Below are positions 1 to 11,206 of a stretch of 52,723 nt of DNA, piece after piece (position 1 is the stretch's first letter; each line of letters begins with the position of its first letter). The notes beneath the pieces were generated by a model that saw nothing but the letters and a program-made list of their open reading frames with translations, was not told the DNA's origin and made no database searches. Position numbers and translations under genes: made by a program. Location: contig JBHYGK010000014.1 of assembly GCA_051859045.1 (NCBI GenBank), positions 1 through 52,723 of the forward strand, given 5' to 3'. The DNA is from JBHYGK01 sp051859045 (lineage in GTDB: Bacteria; Pseudomonadota; Gammaproteobacteria; Xanthomonadales; Xanthomonadaceae).

Positions 1-2999
1 GCCCGGCCCGCGGCGCGCGCGCCGCGCGCGGCCGCGCCGGCCGCGGCCCGCGGCAGGGTCACCGAGAACACGCTGCCCCGCCCCGGCCAGCTGCGCAGCT
101 GCAGCGGATGCCCCAGCAGCCGGGCGAAGCGGTCGGCGATCGACAGCCCCAGCCCCAGGCCCTGCCCGCGCGCGCGCCCGCCGCGGCGGAACTCCTCGAA
201 CAGCGCGCCGCGCTCGGCCTCGGGGATGCCCGGGCCGGTGTCCCACACCTCCACCCGCAGCGCGCCGCCCACCCGGCGCACGCCCAGCAGCACGCGCCCG
301 CGCTCGGTGTAGCGCACGGCGTTGGACAGGAAGTTCTGCAGCACCCGCCGCAGCAGCTGCGGATCCGAGGCCACCCAGGCCCGGGTGGGCCGGACCACCA
401 GCGCCAGCCCGCGCTCGGCGGCCAGCGCGCCGAACTCGTTGCCCAGCGGCTCGAGCAGCTCGCTGAGCGCGAACGCGCGCGGCTTGGGCTCCAGCCGCCC
501 CGCGTCGAGCCTGGAGATGTCCAGCAGGCCCGCCAGCAGCTGCTCGGTCGAGGCCAGCGCGCCCTCGATCGAGCGCACGCTGGCGCGGTACTCGTCGTGG
601 GCCAGGCGTTCGGCGAGCGCATGGGTGAACAGGTGGGCGGCATGCAGCGGCTGCAGCAGGTCGTGGCCGACCGCGGCCAGGAAGCGGCTCTTGGCGTCGT
701 TGGCGCGCTCGGCGGCGGCCTTGGCGGCGGCCAGCTCGTGGGTGCGCGCGGCCACGCGCTGCTCCAGGGTCTCGTTGGCCGCCAGCAGCCCGGCCTCGGC
801 CTGGCGGAACGCGGTGACGTCGGTGAAGGTGGCCACGAAGCCGCCGCCGGGCATCGGGTTGCCGCGGATCTCGACGATGGTGCCGTCGGGGAAGCGCCGC
901 TCGGTGAGGTGGGCGCTGCCCTCGCGCATGTGGGCGAGGCGGCGCTCGACCATCGCGGCGATCGCGACGGGATCGCGCCCCGCGCCGTCGTCGCGCTCGC
1001 CGGCGTGCCCGCGCTCCAGCGCCCAGCGCGCGAGGTCGGCGATCGGCGTGTTCACCTGCAGCAGCGCCTCGGGGAAGCCGAACAGCTCGGCGTAGCGGCG
1101 GTTCCAGGCCACCAGCCGCAGCTCGCGATCGACCACGCTGATGCCCTGGCTCATGTTCTCCAGCGCGGCCTCGAGCACGCGCTGGTTGAAGCGCAGCGCC
1201 TGCGAGGCCTCGCCGACGATCGCGGCCACCGCCTCGAGGTCGCGACCCTGCTCGCGCCGCGCGGCGTCCAGCAGCAGCCGCGCCGAGGCCGCGCCCAGCA
1301 CCGCGGCCAGCGCGCGCTCCACCCGCGCCTCGCGCCCCGCGGCACCGGCCTCGCCCGCGCCGCCGCCGCGCGGGGCGAACAGCTCGGCCATCCGCTCCGG
1401 CGGCAGGAAGCGCGCGGCCACGTCGCGCAGGCTGGCCTCGGCCAGCGCCTCGCCCGGCGCGCGCTCGCGCACGCCGAAGCCGCCCTCGGCCAGCAGGGTC
1501 GCCAGCACGCCCACCACCAGGCTCAGCGCCACCGCGCGGCCGATGCGGCTCCAGCCCTCCAGCCCGAACAGCGCGTCGGGCGCCAGCCAGCGCTGCCCGA
1601 ACGGCCCGGCCTCCAGCCAGCCCGGGGCCTGCTCGAGCAGGCCGGCCAGCGTGGGCACCAGCAGCGCCCAGCACCACACGGCGAAGCCCGCCCCCAGGCC
1701 CAGCAGCACCGCGCGCGGCGGCGTGCGCGGCCGCCACACCGCGAAGGAGACCGCGGGCGCCAGCGTCGCCAGCGCCGAGAAGCTCAGCGCGCCGAGGTCG
1801 GCCAGCGCGTCGCTGCCGCCGGCCACGCGGTTCCAGGCCCAGGCCAGCAGCACCACCGCCAGGATCATGACCCGGCGCTGGCGCAGCACGCTGCGGCCCA
1901 GGTGCCCCGGCGCCGCGTCGGCGCGGCCCTGGCCCCAGCCCGCGCGCAGCATCAGCGGCGCCAGCCAGTGCTGGCCGAGCATCAGGCTCAGCGCCAGCGT
2001 CGCCAGCACCACCATGCCGGTGGCCGCGCTGAGCCCGCCGAGGAAGGCCAGCAGCGCCAGCCCGCCCTGCCCCTCGGCCAGCGGCAGCGCCAGCACGTAC
2101 AGGTCCGAGGGCACGCCGGCCGCGGCGAGGCGCGCGTCGCCGGCCTGCGCCAGCGGCAGGATCGGCAGCGCGATCAGCACCATGTACAGCGGGAACATCC
2201 AGCGCGCGGTGCGCAGGTGGGCGGGATCGCGGCACTCCACCGCGCCGACGTGGAACTGGTGCGGCAGGGTGAACATCGCCAGCACGCCGAGCAGCACCAG
2301 CGCCGGGAAGCCGCTGGCGCCGTCGGCCGGCGGCGGCGGCGGGTCGGCCGGCACCAGGTCGCCCTGCCACAGCAGCCAGCCGCCGATGGCCAGCATCGCG
2401 CCGAGCTTGAGCAGGCTCTCGGCCGCCATCGCCAGCACCAGGCCGCGGTTGTGCTCGGCGGCGCTGGCGCTGCGGGTGCCGAACAGCATCGCGAACACCG
2501 CCATCGCCAGCGCGACGTACAGCGCGCTGTCCTGCCAGGCCGGCGCGTCGCCCACCGCGCCGCGCGTGAGCAGGCCGAAGCTCATCGCCACCGCCTTGAG
2601 CTGCAGCGCGATGTAGGGCACCAGCCCGGCCAGCGCGACGAAGGTCACCGCCGCCGCCAGCCAGCTGTCCTTGCCCAGCCGGGTGGCGACGAGATCGGCC
2701 ACCGAGCTCGCGCCGCTCTCGCGGCTGACCTGCACCAGCTTCGCCACCAGGCCGAAGCCCAGCGCGTACAGCGCGATGGTGCCGACGAAGGTGGGCGGCA
2801 GCGCCCAGCCCGAGCGCGCGGCCTGGGTGACCGTGCCGTAGAAGGTCCAGCTGGTGCAGTACACCGCGAGGCTGAGCGCGTACACCGCGCCCCAGTGCCG
2901 CGCGAGCAGGCCCGGGCGGCGCTCGGCCCACAGCGCGGTGCCGAACAGCAGGCCCAGCCACAGCAGGCCCGAGGCGAGGACGAGGCCGGCGCTCAGCAT
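1..2999 (-). CDS. SSS-type sensor histidine kinase with PAS domain (C-terminus cut by window edge)
   Basis: Membrane sensor kinase of the sodium:solute symporter (PutP-like) sensor class. The visible part is about 999 residues and stays open to the window edge. Residues 1 to about 495 form a multi-helix SSS domain; a PAS domain follows at about 615-730 (MSQGISVVDREL begins it), then a short coiled coil, the HisKA box VGHDLLQPLH with phospho-acceptor His779, N box with Asn893, and DTGPGIP and GLGLGLSI ATP-binding boxes. After VTLPR an Ala/Arg/Gly linker runs off the edge, so a receiver domain, as in MxtR/CbrA-like hybrid kinases, may follow. An in-frame stop lies just upstream of the ATG at 2999, which fixes the start. 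It lies 64 bases downstream of the depolymerase gene. Related Pseudomonas kinases control use of acetate and other small carbon sources; that role here is an inference. Confidence 0.9.
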   Translation of the reverse strand, partial: MLSAGLVLASGLLWLGLLFGTALWAERRPGLLARHWGAVYALSLAVYCTSWTFYGTVTQAARSGWALPPTFVGTIALYALGFGLVAKLVQVSRESGASSVADLVATRLGKDSWLAAAVTFVALAGLVPYIALQLKAVAMSFGLLTRGAVGDAPAWQDSALYVALAMAVFAMLFGTRSASAAEHNRGLVLAMAAESLLKLGAMLAIGGWLLWQGDLVPADPPPPPADGASGFPALVLLGVLAMFTLPHQFHVGAVECRDPAHLRTARWMFPLYMVLIALPILPLAQAGDARLAAAGVPSDLYVLALPLAEGQGGLALLAFLGGLSAATGMVVLATLALSLMLGQHWLAPLMLRAGWGQGRADAAPGHLGRSVLRQRRVMILAVVLLAWAWNRVAGGSDALADLGALSFSALATLAPAVSFAVWRPRTPPRAVLLGLGAGFAVWCWALLVPTLAGLLEQAPGWLEAGPFGQRWLAPDALFGLEGWSRIGRAVALSLVVGVLATLLAEGGFGVRERAPGEALAEASLRDVAARFLPPERMAELFAPRGGGAGEAGAAGREARVERALAAVLGAASARLLLDAARREQGRDLEAVAAIVGEASQALRFNQRVLEAALENMSQGISVVDRELRLVAWNRRYAELFGFPEALLQVNTPIADLARWALERGHAGERDDGAGRDPVAIAAMVERRLAHMREGSAHLTERRFPDGTIVEIRGNPMPGGGFVATFTDVTAFRQAEAGLLAANETLEQRVAARTHELAAAKAAAERANDAKSRFLAAVGHDLLQPLHAAHLFTHALAERLAHDEYRASVRSIEGALASTEQLLAGLLDISRLDAGRLEPKPRAFALSELLEPLGNEFGALAAERGLALVVRPTRAWVASDPQLLRRVLQNFLSNAVRYTERGRVLLGVRRVGGALRVEVWDTGPGIPEAERGALFEEFRRGGRARGQGLGLGLSIADRFARLLGHPLQLRSWPGRGSVFSVTLPRAAAGAAARGARAAGR

Positions 3000-3063
3000 C
3001 GCGGTCGCCGCCCCGGCTCAGCCGGCGCGGCGCGGGGCGCCGCCGCGGGGCGCGGCCCCGGGC

Positions 3064-4101
3064 TCAGGGCGCGCCGAGCGCGTCGAGCGCATTCGCCAGC
3101 CAGCGCAGCTGGGCGCCGTCGCGGGTGTCGTAGGCCTCGCCGGTATAGCCCCACCAGTCCCAGCATCCCTTCGGGTTGAGCGGCGCGAAGCTCGCGCGGG
3201 CCTGCGGATATAGCACGGCCACCCGCGCGGCGTCGGCCCAGCGGTTGAAGCCGGCGTCGCGCACGAAGGCCTCGCCGGCGGCCTCGACGGACTGCTCGCA
3301 GCCGTGGAAGGCCACCAGCAGCCCGCAGGGCTCGCCGGCCGCGCAGGCCGGCGGCAGGTAGAGCCAGCCGCTGTCGGCCAGCGAGGGGTCGGCGTCGTCG
3401 GCGGCGAGGGCGCGCTGGTCGAAGGCCACGAGGGTGCCGGCCGCGGCCTCGGCCGGCGCCGCCTCCACGTCGAACAGCGCCTGCACCACCCGCCCCGCCG
3501 CGTCGACGCCGCAGCGGCCCAGCCACGGCGACGCCGACACCGCGCAGTCACCGCCGGCCTCGCGCACCGGCAGCAGGTGCGCCCAGGCGCCGTCGAGCGC
3601 GCCGTCGATCCGCGGCGGCGTCGCGTCGGCCGGCAGGCCCGCGGCGAGGGCGCGGTAGAACGCCAGCGTGCTGGCCCCGACCGCGGGCGCGACCGTGGTG
3701 TCGGCGGCGCCGTGCAGCACCAGCACGCGGTCGCCGGCGAACGCCGCCAGGGGATCCAGCGCGCCCGCGTCCATCCGCGCGCGGGCGAGCACGGCGAGCT
3801 GGTCGGGATCGGGCGCGGCCGGCGCGGCGGCCATGCACGGCCCGAGCGCGACCTCGAGCTGGCCCTGCGCGCAGCCGTAGGGCGGCGCGGCGATGACGGC
3901 CACGCCGTCGATGCGCGCGCCGAGCGCGAGGTGGGCCTGGGCGGCCAGGGTGCCGCCCGACGACAGGCCGGCGACGGCGACCCGGCCGGGCTCGATCGTG
4001 AGCGCCGGCAGCGCGGGCGCGGCCTCGCCGGCGCAGCCGGCGAGCGCGAGCAGGGCCAGCGCGGCGGCGAGCGGACGCAGGGAGGGAGACGGATGGGGCA
4101 T
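3064..4101 (-). CDS. PHB depolymerase-family lipoprotein esterase
   Basis: A 345-residue alpha/beta hydrolase of the poly(3-hydroxybutyrate) depolymerase family. The N-terminus is a lipoprotein signal with lipobox ALAGC (Cys23) and no Asp at +2, suggesting outer-membrane anchoring. The lipase box GLSSG carries the likely nucleophile Ser47; HGAADTTV supplies Asp134, AHLLPV the likely His175, and FHGCEQ (His266) the oxyanion-hole region. Having the oxyanion motif C-terminal to Ser, Asp and His matches the circularly permuted type 2 catalytic domains. NPKGCWDWWGYTG near the C-terminus is a family signature. No separate substrate-binding domain is visible, so soluble oligomers or esters are as likely as polymer. 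It sits downstream of the TonB receptor behind a terminator, and upstream of the SSS kinase. The longer in-frame alternatives in other frames are shadows. Confidence 0.85.
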   Translation of the reverse strand: MPHPSPSLRPLAAALALLALAGCAGEAAPALPALTIEPGRVAVAGLSSGGTLAAQAHLALGARIDGVAVIAAPPYGCAQGQLEVALGPCMAAAPAAPDPDQLAVLARARMDAGALDPLAAFAGDRVLVLHGAADTTVAPAVGASTLAFYRALAAGLPADATPPRIDGALDGAWAHLLPVREAGGDCAVSASPWLGRCGVDAAGRVVQALFDVEAAPAEAAAGTLVAFDQRALAADDADPSLADSGWLYLPPACAAGEPCGLLVAFHGCEQSVEAAGEAFVRDAGFNRWADAARVAVLYPQARASFAPLNPKGCWDWWGYTGEAYDTRDGAQLRWLANALDALGAP

Positions 4102-4133
4102 GGGGGGGGCTCCGCGGGCCGCGGGGCGGCCCT

Positions 4134-4172
4134 GAAAAGAAGCACCCCGGGCGACGCGGGCCGCCCGGGGTG
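4134..4172 (-). terminator. Intrinsic terminator after the TonB receptor gene
   Basis: A perfect 11-bp inverted repeat (CACCCCGGGCG and its complement, 4143-4172, 8-base loop) is followed on the minus strand by CTTCTTTTC at 4134-4142. It lies 22 bases downstream of the TonB-receptor stop codon and upstream of the depolymerase start, so the two genes may be separately transcribed or coupled by read-through. Confidence 0.8.
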
Positions 4173-4194
4173 GGAGTGCGCGCGGGGGCGCGGC

Positions 4195-6381
<2,187 letters not shown>

Positions 6382-6524
6382 GGTGTCCCCTTGGTGCAGG
6401 TGTGGATGGTTGCGGCGCAGCCTAGGCGCGGCCCCGGACGCGGGCACTTGTACCTTCGGCCAATAGGTCGGCCCCCGCCGCGCGCCGAGACTGCCCGCCA
6501 TCTTCCCCTCTCCCGGTGCCGGGC
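6382..6524. promoter_or_regulatory. Divergent intergenic region between TonB receptor and GntP permease
   Basis: These 143 bases separate two divergent genes and must hold both promoters. No convincing -35/-10 pair or sigma-54 motif is visible. The least GC-rich part, 6447-6470, contains an imperfect dyad ACCT-N9-AGGT (6452-6468) that could be an operator. This is a weak call from one sequence. Confidence 0.35.
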
Positions 6525-7922
6525 ATGTCCTTCCTCATCGTCCTCGCCGCGCTGGTGTTCCTGATGGTCGTGGCCTACCGCGGCTACAGCGTGATCCTGT
6601 TCGCCCCGGTGGCCGCGCTCGGCGCCGTGCTGCTCACCGACGCCAGCCTGGTGGCGCCGATGTTCACCGGCCTGTTCATGGACAAGATGGTGGGCTTCCT
6701 GAAGCTCTACTTCCCGGTGTTCGTGCTGGGCGCGGTGTTCGGCAAGGTGGTCGAGGTGTCGGGCTTCTCGCGCTCGATCGTGGCCGCGGCGATCCGGGTG
6801 CTCGGCGCGGGCCGCGCGATGCTGACCATCGTGGTGGTGTGCGCGCTGCTGACCTACGGCGGGGTGTCGCTGTTCGTGGTGGTGTTCGCGGTGTACCCGT
6901 TCGCGGCCGAGCTGTTCCGCCGCGCCGGCATCCCCAAGCGCCTGCTGCCGGCGACGATCGCGCTGGGCGCGTTCACCTTCACCATGGACGCGCTGCCCGG
7001 CACCCCGCAGATCCAGAACATCATCCCCACCAGCTACTTCGGCACCACCGCGCTGGCCGCGCCGGTGCTGGGCACGCTGGGCGGCGTGTTCATCCTGGCG
7101 GTGGGCATGGCCTACCTGGAGTGGCGCCGGCGCGCGGCCGCGCGGGCGGGCGAGGGCTATGGCGACGGCCACCTCAACGAGCCCGCCGCGCCGGCGATGG
7201 ACCACCTGCCGCACCCGCTGCTGGCGCTGCTGCCGCTGGTGCTGGTGGGCGCGAGCAACCTCGCCTACACCCAGCTCATCCCCGAGCTCTACGGCGCCAC
7301 CCACAGCTTCGTGCCCGCGGTGATCGGCGACCCCGCGCCGGTGGTGCAGGACGTGCAGAAGATCACCGCGATCTGGGCGGTGATGGCGGCCCTGCTGACC
7401 GGCATCGCCTGCGTGCTGCTGACCGCGTGGAAGCCGGTCTCCGCGGCCTTCGCCGAGGGCAGCAAGGCCGCGGTCGGCGGGGCGATGCTGGCGGCGATGA
7501 ACACCGCCTCGGAGTACGGCTTCGGCGCGGTGATCGCCGCCCTGCCCGGCTTCCTCGTCGTGGCCAACGCGCTCGCCGCGATCCCCGATCCGCTCATCAA
7601 CGAGGCGGTGACGGTGACCGCGCTGGCCGGCATCACCGGCTCGGCCTCCGGCGGCATGGGCATCGCGCTGGCGGCGATGGCCGAGACCTTCATCGCCAAC
7701 GCCGAGGCCGCCGGCATCCCGATGGAGGTGCTGCACCGGGTGGCCTCGATGGCCTCCGGCGGCATGGACACCCTGCCGCACAACGGCGCGGTGATCACCC
7801 TGCTCGCGGTCACCGGCCTGAGCCATCGCCAGGCCTACAAGGACATCTTCGCGCTCACGCTGATCAAGACCCTGGCGGTGTTCGTGGTGATCGGCGTGTT
7901 CTACGCCACCGGCTGGGTCTGA
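6525..7922 (+). CDS. GntP-family permease, likely hydroxybutyrate or other small organic acid
   Basis: A 465-residue inner-membrane permease of the GntP family with about a dozen hydrophobic segments throughout. The segments ALPGTPQIQNIIPT and SMASGGMDTLPHNGAV are conserved in the GntP subgroup that includes proteins annotated as D-beta-hydroxybutyrate permeases; gluconate is the alternative family substrate. The first clear start is ATG 6525 (MSFLIVL); a GTG at 6516 is three codons upstream and cannot be excluded, and neither has a good Shine-Dalgarno. It is divergent from the TonB receptor, fitting one path: outer-membrane entry, periplasmic or surface hydrolysis, inner-membrane uptake. A 3-hydroxybutyrate dehydrogenase is not in the window, so the substrate is inferred. 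Confidence 0.85.
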   Translation: MSFLIVLAALVFLMVVAYRGYSVILFAPVAALGAVLLTDASLVAPMFTGLFMDKMVGFLKLYFPVFVLGAVFGKVVEVSGFSRSIVAAAIRVLGAGRAMLTIVVVCALLTYGGVSLFVVVFAVYPFAAELFRRAGIPKRLLPATIALGAFTFTMDALPGTPQIQNIIPTSYFGTTALAAPVLGTLGGVFILAVGMAYLEWRRRAAARAGEGYGDGHLNEPAAPAMDHLPHPLLALLPLVLVGASNLAYTQLIPELYGATHSFVPAVIGDPAPVVQDVQKITAIWAVMAALLTGIACVLLTAWKPVSAAFAEGSKAAVGGAMLAAMNTASEYGFGAVIAALPGFLVVANALAAIPDPLINEAVTVTALAGITGSASGGMGIALAAMAETFIANAEAAGIPMEVLHRVASMASGGMDTLPHNGAVITLLAVTGLSHRQAYKDIFALTLIKTLAVFVVIGVFYATGWV

Positions 7923-8014
7923 CCGGGGCCGCGGGCCCGGCGCCGGCGGGCTGGCGCGGCGGGCGCGGCCGACGCACACTGGCCCGCGACGACGGGGGCG
8001 ACGCCGGGGGACGG

Positions 8015-11000
8015 ATGCAGGGCAGGAGCAACGCAGGCCGCAGCGCCAGGATCCGCCGGTCCCGCCCGGGCCCGGCCGCCGCGGCCGCGCTGGCCGCCGC
8101 CCTGCTCGCGATGGCCCCGCCGGCCGCCGCCCAGGCCCCGCCCTTCCTGAGCCTCGAGCCGCTCGGCCCCGAGCGCGGCCTGTCGCAGGCCGCGGTCACC
8201 GCGATCACCGAGGACGACCTCGGCTTCCTCTGGATCGGCACCCAGGACGGCCTCAACCGCTTCGACGGCCAGCGCTTCCACGTGCTGCGCGCCGGCGACG
8301 CGCCCGGCGCGCTGCGCAGCGGCAGCATCGACGCGCTGGCCTTCGACGGCCGCTCGCGGCTGTGGATCGGCAGCAACGACGCCGGCCTCGAGGTCATCGA
8401 CCGGCGCAGCGGCGCGCACGTCCGGCTCGGCGTCGAGGACGGGCTGTCCCACCCCACCGTGGGCCAGGTGCTGCTGGACCCCGCCGGCGGCGCCTGGCTG
8501 GGCACCTTCGCCGGCGTGGACTACGTCGACGACGCGCTCGCCGGCGTGCGCCGGCTGGGCCTGAGCGCCCCGATCGTGGCGATGGGCCGCGACGGCCGCG
8601 GGCGCGCGCATGCGCTGGACCGCGACTGCCGGCTGTGGCGCGTCGACCAGGCCAGCATGCAGGCCGTCGGGCAGCCCCTGCCCGCCGGGCTGCGTTGCGT
8701 CGGGATGCAGCCCAGCGGCGCCGGCTGGTGGATCGCCACCGCCAGCGACGGCCTGGTGGAGGTGGACGCCGAGGGCCAGCGGCTGCAGGCCCTGCCCGCG
8801 GCCTCGCTGCGCGACGCCGAGGCCGAGCTGACCGCGCTGGGCCGGCTCGGCGACGGCCGCCTGCTGGTGGGCTACGCCGACGGCGAGGTGCTGCAGGGCA
8901 GCCCGAGCACCGGCCAGCTGCAGCGCTACGCCTTCGACCGCCCCGTCCGCAGCGCGATCCACCGCTTCCACGAGCAGGCCGACGGCGTGCTCTGGATCGG
9001 CACCCACACCGGCGGCCTGTTCCGCGGGCGGGTGCTGTCGGCGGCGATCCGCCGCAACGTCGCCACCGACGAGGACCACGAGGCCTGGCCCGCGCGCTCG
9101 ATCCGCTCGGTGCACTGGGAGCCCGGCCGCATCCTCGTGGGCACCGACGCGGGCCTGTCGACCTGGGGCTTCGGCGAGGGCGGCTGGCGGCGCCAGGAGA
9201 CGATCGGCTTCACCTCGATCCGGGCGATCGCCCCGCATCCGCGCGGCGGCTTCTGGATCGGCAGCCACCGCGGCCTGTGGCACCTCGGCGACGACGGCGA
9301 GGCCACCGCGGGCCCGGCGCTCCCGGATCCGCGCGTGACCGACCTGCTGGTCGAGGACGACGTGCTCTGGGTCGCCACCCGCGGCGGGCTGGTGCGCCTG
9401 CGCGACGGCGTCGCCGACGCGTCCGCGGTGCCGCCGCGCCTCGACGGGCAGTTCCTGACCGCGCTGCGGCGCGCGCCGGACGGGGCGCTGTGGATCGGCA
9501 GCAACGAGCGCGGCGTGTTCGTGCTGGGCGGCGACGGCCAGCTGACCCAGCGCACCGTCGCCAACGGCGGGCTGCCGCACGACTCCGTCTGGTCGATCCA
9601 CGCCACCGCGGACGCGGTGTGGCTGGGCAGCTACGGCGGCGGGCTGGTGCGGATCGATCCCAGCGACGGCACCTGGCGGCAGTGGACCCGCGCCGACGGG
9701 CTGTCGAACGACGTCATCTACGCGATCCAGCCCGACGCGCTGGGCCGGCTGTGGCTGAGCACCAACGAAGGCCTCAACGTCGTCGACCCCGCCGACGGCC
9801 GGATCCAGACGCTGATCCAGGGCGACGGGCTGCGCAACATCGAATACAACTCAGGCGCCTCGTTCCGCGATGGCTTCGGGCGGCTGTTCTTCGGCGGCAT
9901 CGACGGCCTGGACCTGGTCGAGCCGGCCCAGCTGGAATCCAGCGGCTCCCCGGCGCGGCCGGTGCTGACCGCGCTGCACGTGCTCGGCCGGCGCGGCGGC
10001 GGGATGGACGCCGACGGCGCGATGCGCGACCTGGGCTACGCCGAGGCGGTCGGTCTCGACTACGAGGAGTCGGTGTTCTCGATCGAGATGGTGGCGCTGG
10101 ACTTCGTGTCGCCGTCCAGCGCGCGCCTGCGCTACCGCATCAGCGGCCTGCACGACGACTGGGTGCATCCGCCGGCGGCGCGCGCGGAGCTGATGCTGAG
10201 CTACCTGCCGCCGGGCGACTACGACCTCGAGGTGCAGGCGGCCGGCCGCGACGGCCGCTTCGGCGCCGGCCGCCACCTGCGGCTGGAGGTGGCGCCGCCG
10301 CCGTGGCGCCACCCGCTGGCGTGGGCGCTGTACGCGCTCGCGGCACTCGGCCTGGCCGCGGCGCTGGTGCAGCGCCAGCGCGCCCGGCGCGCCGCCGCGG
10401 TGCGCCGGGTCGCGGAGCTCGAGCGCGCCGTCGTCGAGCGCACCGCCGCGCTCAACGAGGCCAACGAGCGGCTGCGCAGCAGCAACCAGCAGCTCGAGCG
10501 CGCCACCCGCACCGATCCGCTGACCCAGGCCTCGAACCGGCGCGACCTGCAGGACTGGCTGGAGCGCGAGGGCCCGCTGCTGCTGCGCGAGATCGAGGCG
10601 GGCGGCGTGGCCCAGCCCGGCGGGGCGCGCCAGCTGCTGTTCTGCATGATCGACATCGACGACTTCAAGCGCCTCAACGACGGCTACGGCCACCAGGTCG
10701 GCGACGAGGTGCTGGTGGCGGTGGCCACGCGGCTGCGCGGGGTGCTGCGCGAGCGCGACACCCTGGTGCGCTGGGGCGGCGAGGAGTTCCTGCTGCTCGC
10801 GCGCGAGGCCCGCCTCGAGGACGCCACCGGGCTCGCCGAGCGGGTGCGCCAGGCGGTCTGCGCCACGCCGGTGCCGCTGGGCAACGGGCAGTCGGTGACG
10901 GTGACCTGCTCGGTGGGCTTCGCGCCCTGGCCGCTGTCGGCGGCCTGGCCGGCGCTGGGCGACTGGGAGCAGAGCGTCAGCCTCGCCGACCGCGCGCTGT

Positions 11001-11176
11001 ACGCGGCCAAGGCCGCGGGCAAGAACGCCTGGGTGGGCGTGCTGCCCGGCGCCGAGGTGGAGCGCTCGGGCCTGCACGCGCTGCTGGCGGGCGCCGACCC
11101 GGCCACGCTGCGGCCGGGCTGCGTGCAGGTGCTGCACTCCACGCCGCAGCCGCCGGACTTCGGCCGCCGGCGCTGA
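8015..11176 (+). CDS. Two-component-type beta-propeller diguanylate cyclase
   Basis: A 1053-residue membrane sensor predicted to make cyclic di-GMP. A signal peptide (cleavage near residue 39, PAAAQA) is followed by about 14 propeller repeats with LWIGT/S-x-GL motifs, consistent with two seven-bladed propellers, then a Y_Y_Y domain (about 700-755), one transmembrane helix (about 765-788), a coiled coil and a GGDEF domain. The active site WGGEEF is intact (GGEEF 921-925), and RERD at 912-915 lies five residues before it, the position of the RxxD product-inhibition site. The ATG at 8015 follows a GGGGGA stretch; longer in-frame extensions into the permease gene lack a signal peptide. The architecture is typical of Xanthomonadaceae periplasmic sensors, but the ligand is unknown. 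It starts 92 bases after the permease and may be separately transcribed. Confidence 0.93.
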   Translation: MQGRSNAGRSARIRRSRPGPAAAAALAAALLAMAPPAAAQAPPFLSLEPLGPERGLSQAAVTAITEDDLGFLWIGTQDGLNRFDGQRFHVLRAGDAPGALRSGSIDALAFDGRSRLWIGSNDAGLEVIDRRSGAHVRLGVEDGLSHPTVGQVLLDPAGGAWLGTFAGVDYVDDALAGVRRLGLSAPIVAMGRDGRGRAHALDRDCRLWRVDQASMQAVGQPLPAGLRCVGMQPSGAGWWIATASDGLVEVDAEGQRLQALPAASLRDAEAELTALGRLGDGRLLVGYADGEVLQGSPSTGQLQRYAFDRPVRSAIHRFHEQADGVLWIGTHTGGLFRGRVLSAAIRRNVATDEDHEAWPARSIRSVHWEPGRILVGTDAGLSTWGFGEGGWRRQETIGFTSIRAIAPHPRGGFWIGSHRGLWHLGDDGEATAGPALPDPRVTDLLVEDDVLWVATRGGLVRLRDGVADASAVPPRLDGQFLTALRRAPDGALWIGSNERGVFVLGGDGQLTQRTVANGGLPHDSVWSIHATADAVWLGSYGGGLVRIDPSDGTWRQWTRADGLSNDVIYAIQPDALGRLWLSTNEGLNVVDPADGRIQTLIQGDGLRNIEYNSGASFRDGFGRLFFGGIDGLDLVEPAQLESSGSPARPVLTALHVLGRRGGGMDADGAMRDLGYAEAVGLDYEESVFSIEMVALDFVSPSSARLRYRISGLHDDWVHPPAARAELMLSYLPPGDYDLEVQAAGRDGRFGAGRHLRLEVAPPPWRHPLAWALYALAALGLAAALVQRQRARRAAAVRRVAELERAVVERTAALNEANERLRSSNQQLERATRTDPLTQASNRRDLQDWLEREGPLLLREIEAGGVAQPGGARQLLFCMIDIDDFKRLNDGYGHQVGDEVLVAVATRLRGVLRERDTLVRWGGEEFLLLAREARLEDATGLAERVRQAVCATPVPLGNGQSVTVTCSVGFAPWPLSAAWPALGDWEQSVSLADRALYAAKAAGKNAWVGVLPGAEVERSGLHALLAGADPATLRPGCVQVLHSTPQPPDFGRRR

Positions 11177-11186
11177 GCCGGCGGCC
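11162..11186 (+). terminator. Strong hairpin at the end of the propeller-GGDEF gene
   Basis: A perfect 10-bp GC stem (GGCCGCCGGC, 5-base loop, GCCGGCGGCC) spans the stop codon. No U-run follows on either strand, so it may serve as a convergent RNA barrier rather than a classical terminator. Confidence 0.4.
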
Positions 11187-11206
11187 CTGGCCCGCCGGCG
11201 GCGGGC

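Noticed and set aside
108..3179. A plus-strand frame of about 1023 codons opposite the sensor kinase
   Set aside because: Its Arg/Gln/Ala/His-rich translation shows no domain, while the minus strand gives a full SSS-PAS-kinase protein.
3018..4145. An alternative minus-strand frame of about 375 codons overlapping the depolymerase
   Set aside because: It is a Pro/Arg/Ala-rich shadow; the depolymerase frame has the lipobox, lipase box and oxyanion motif.
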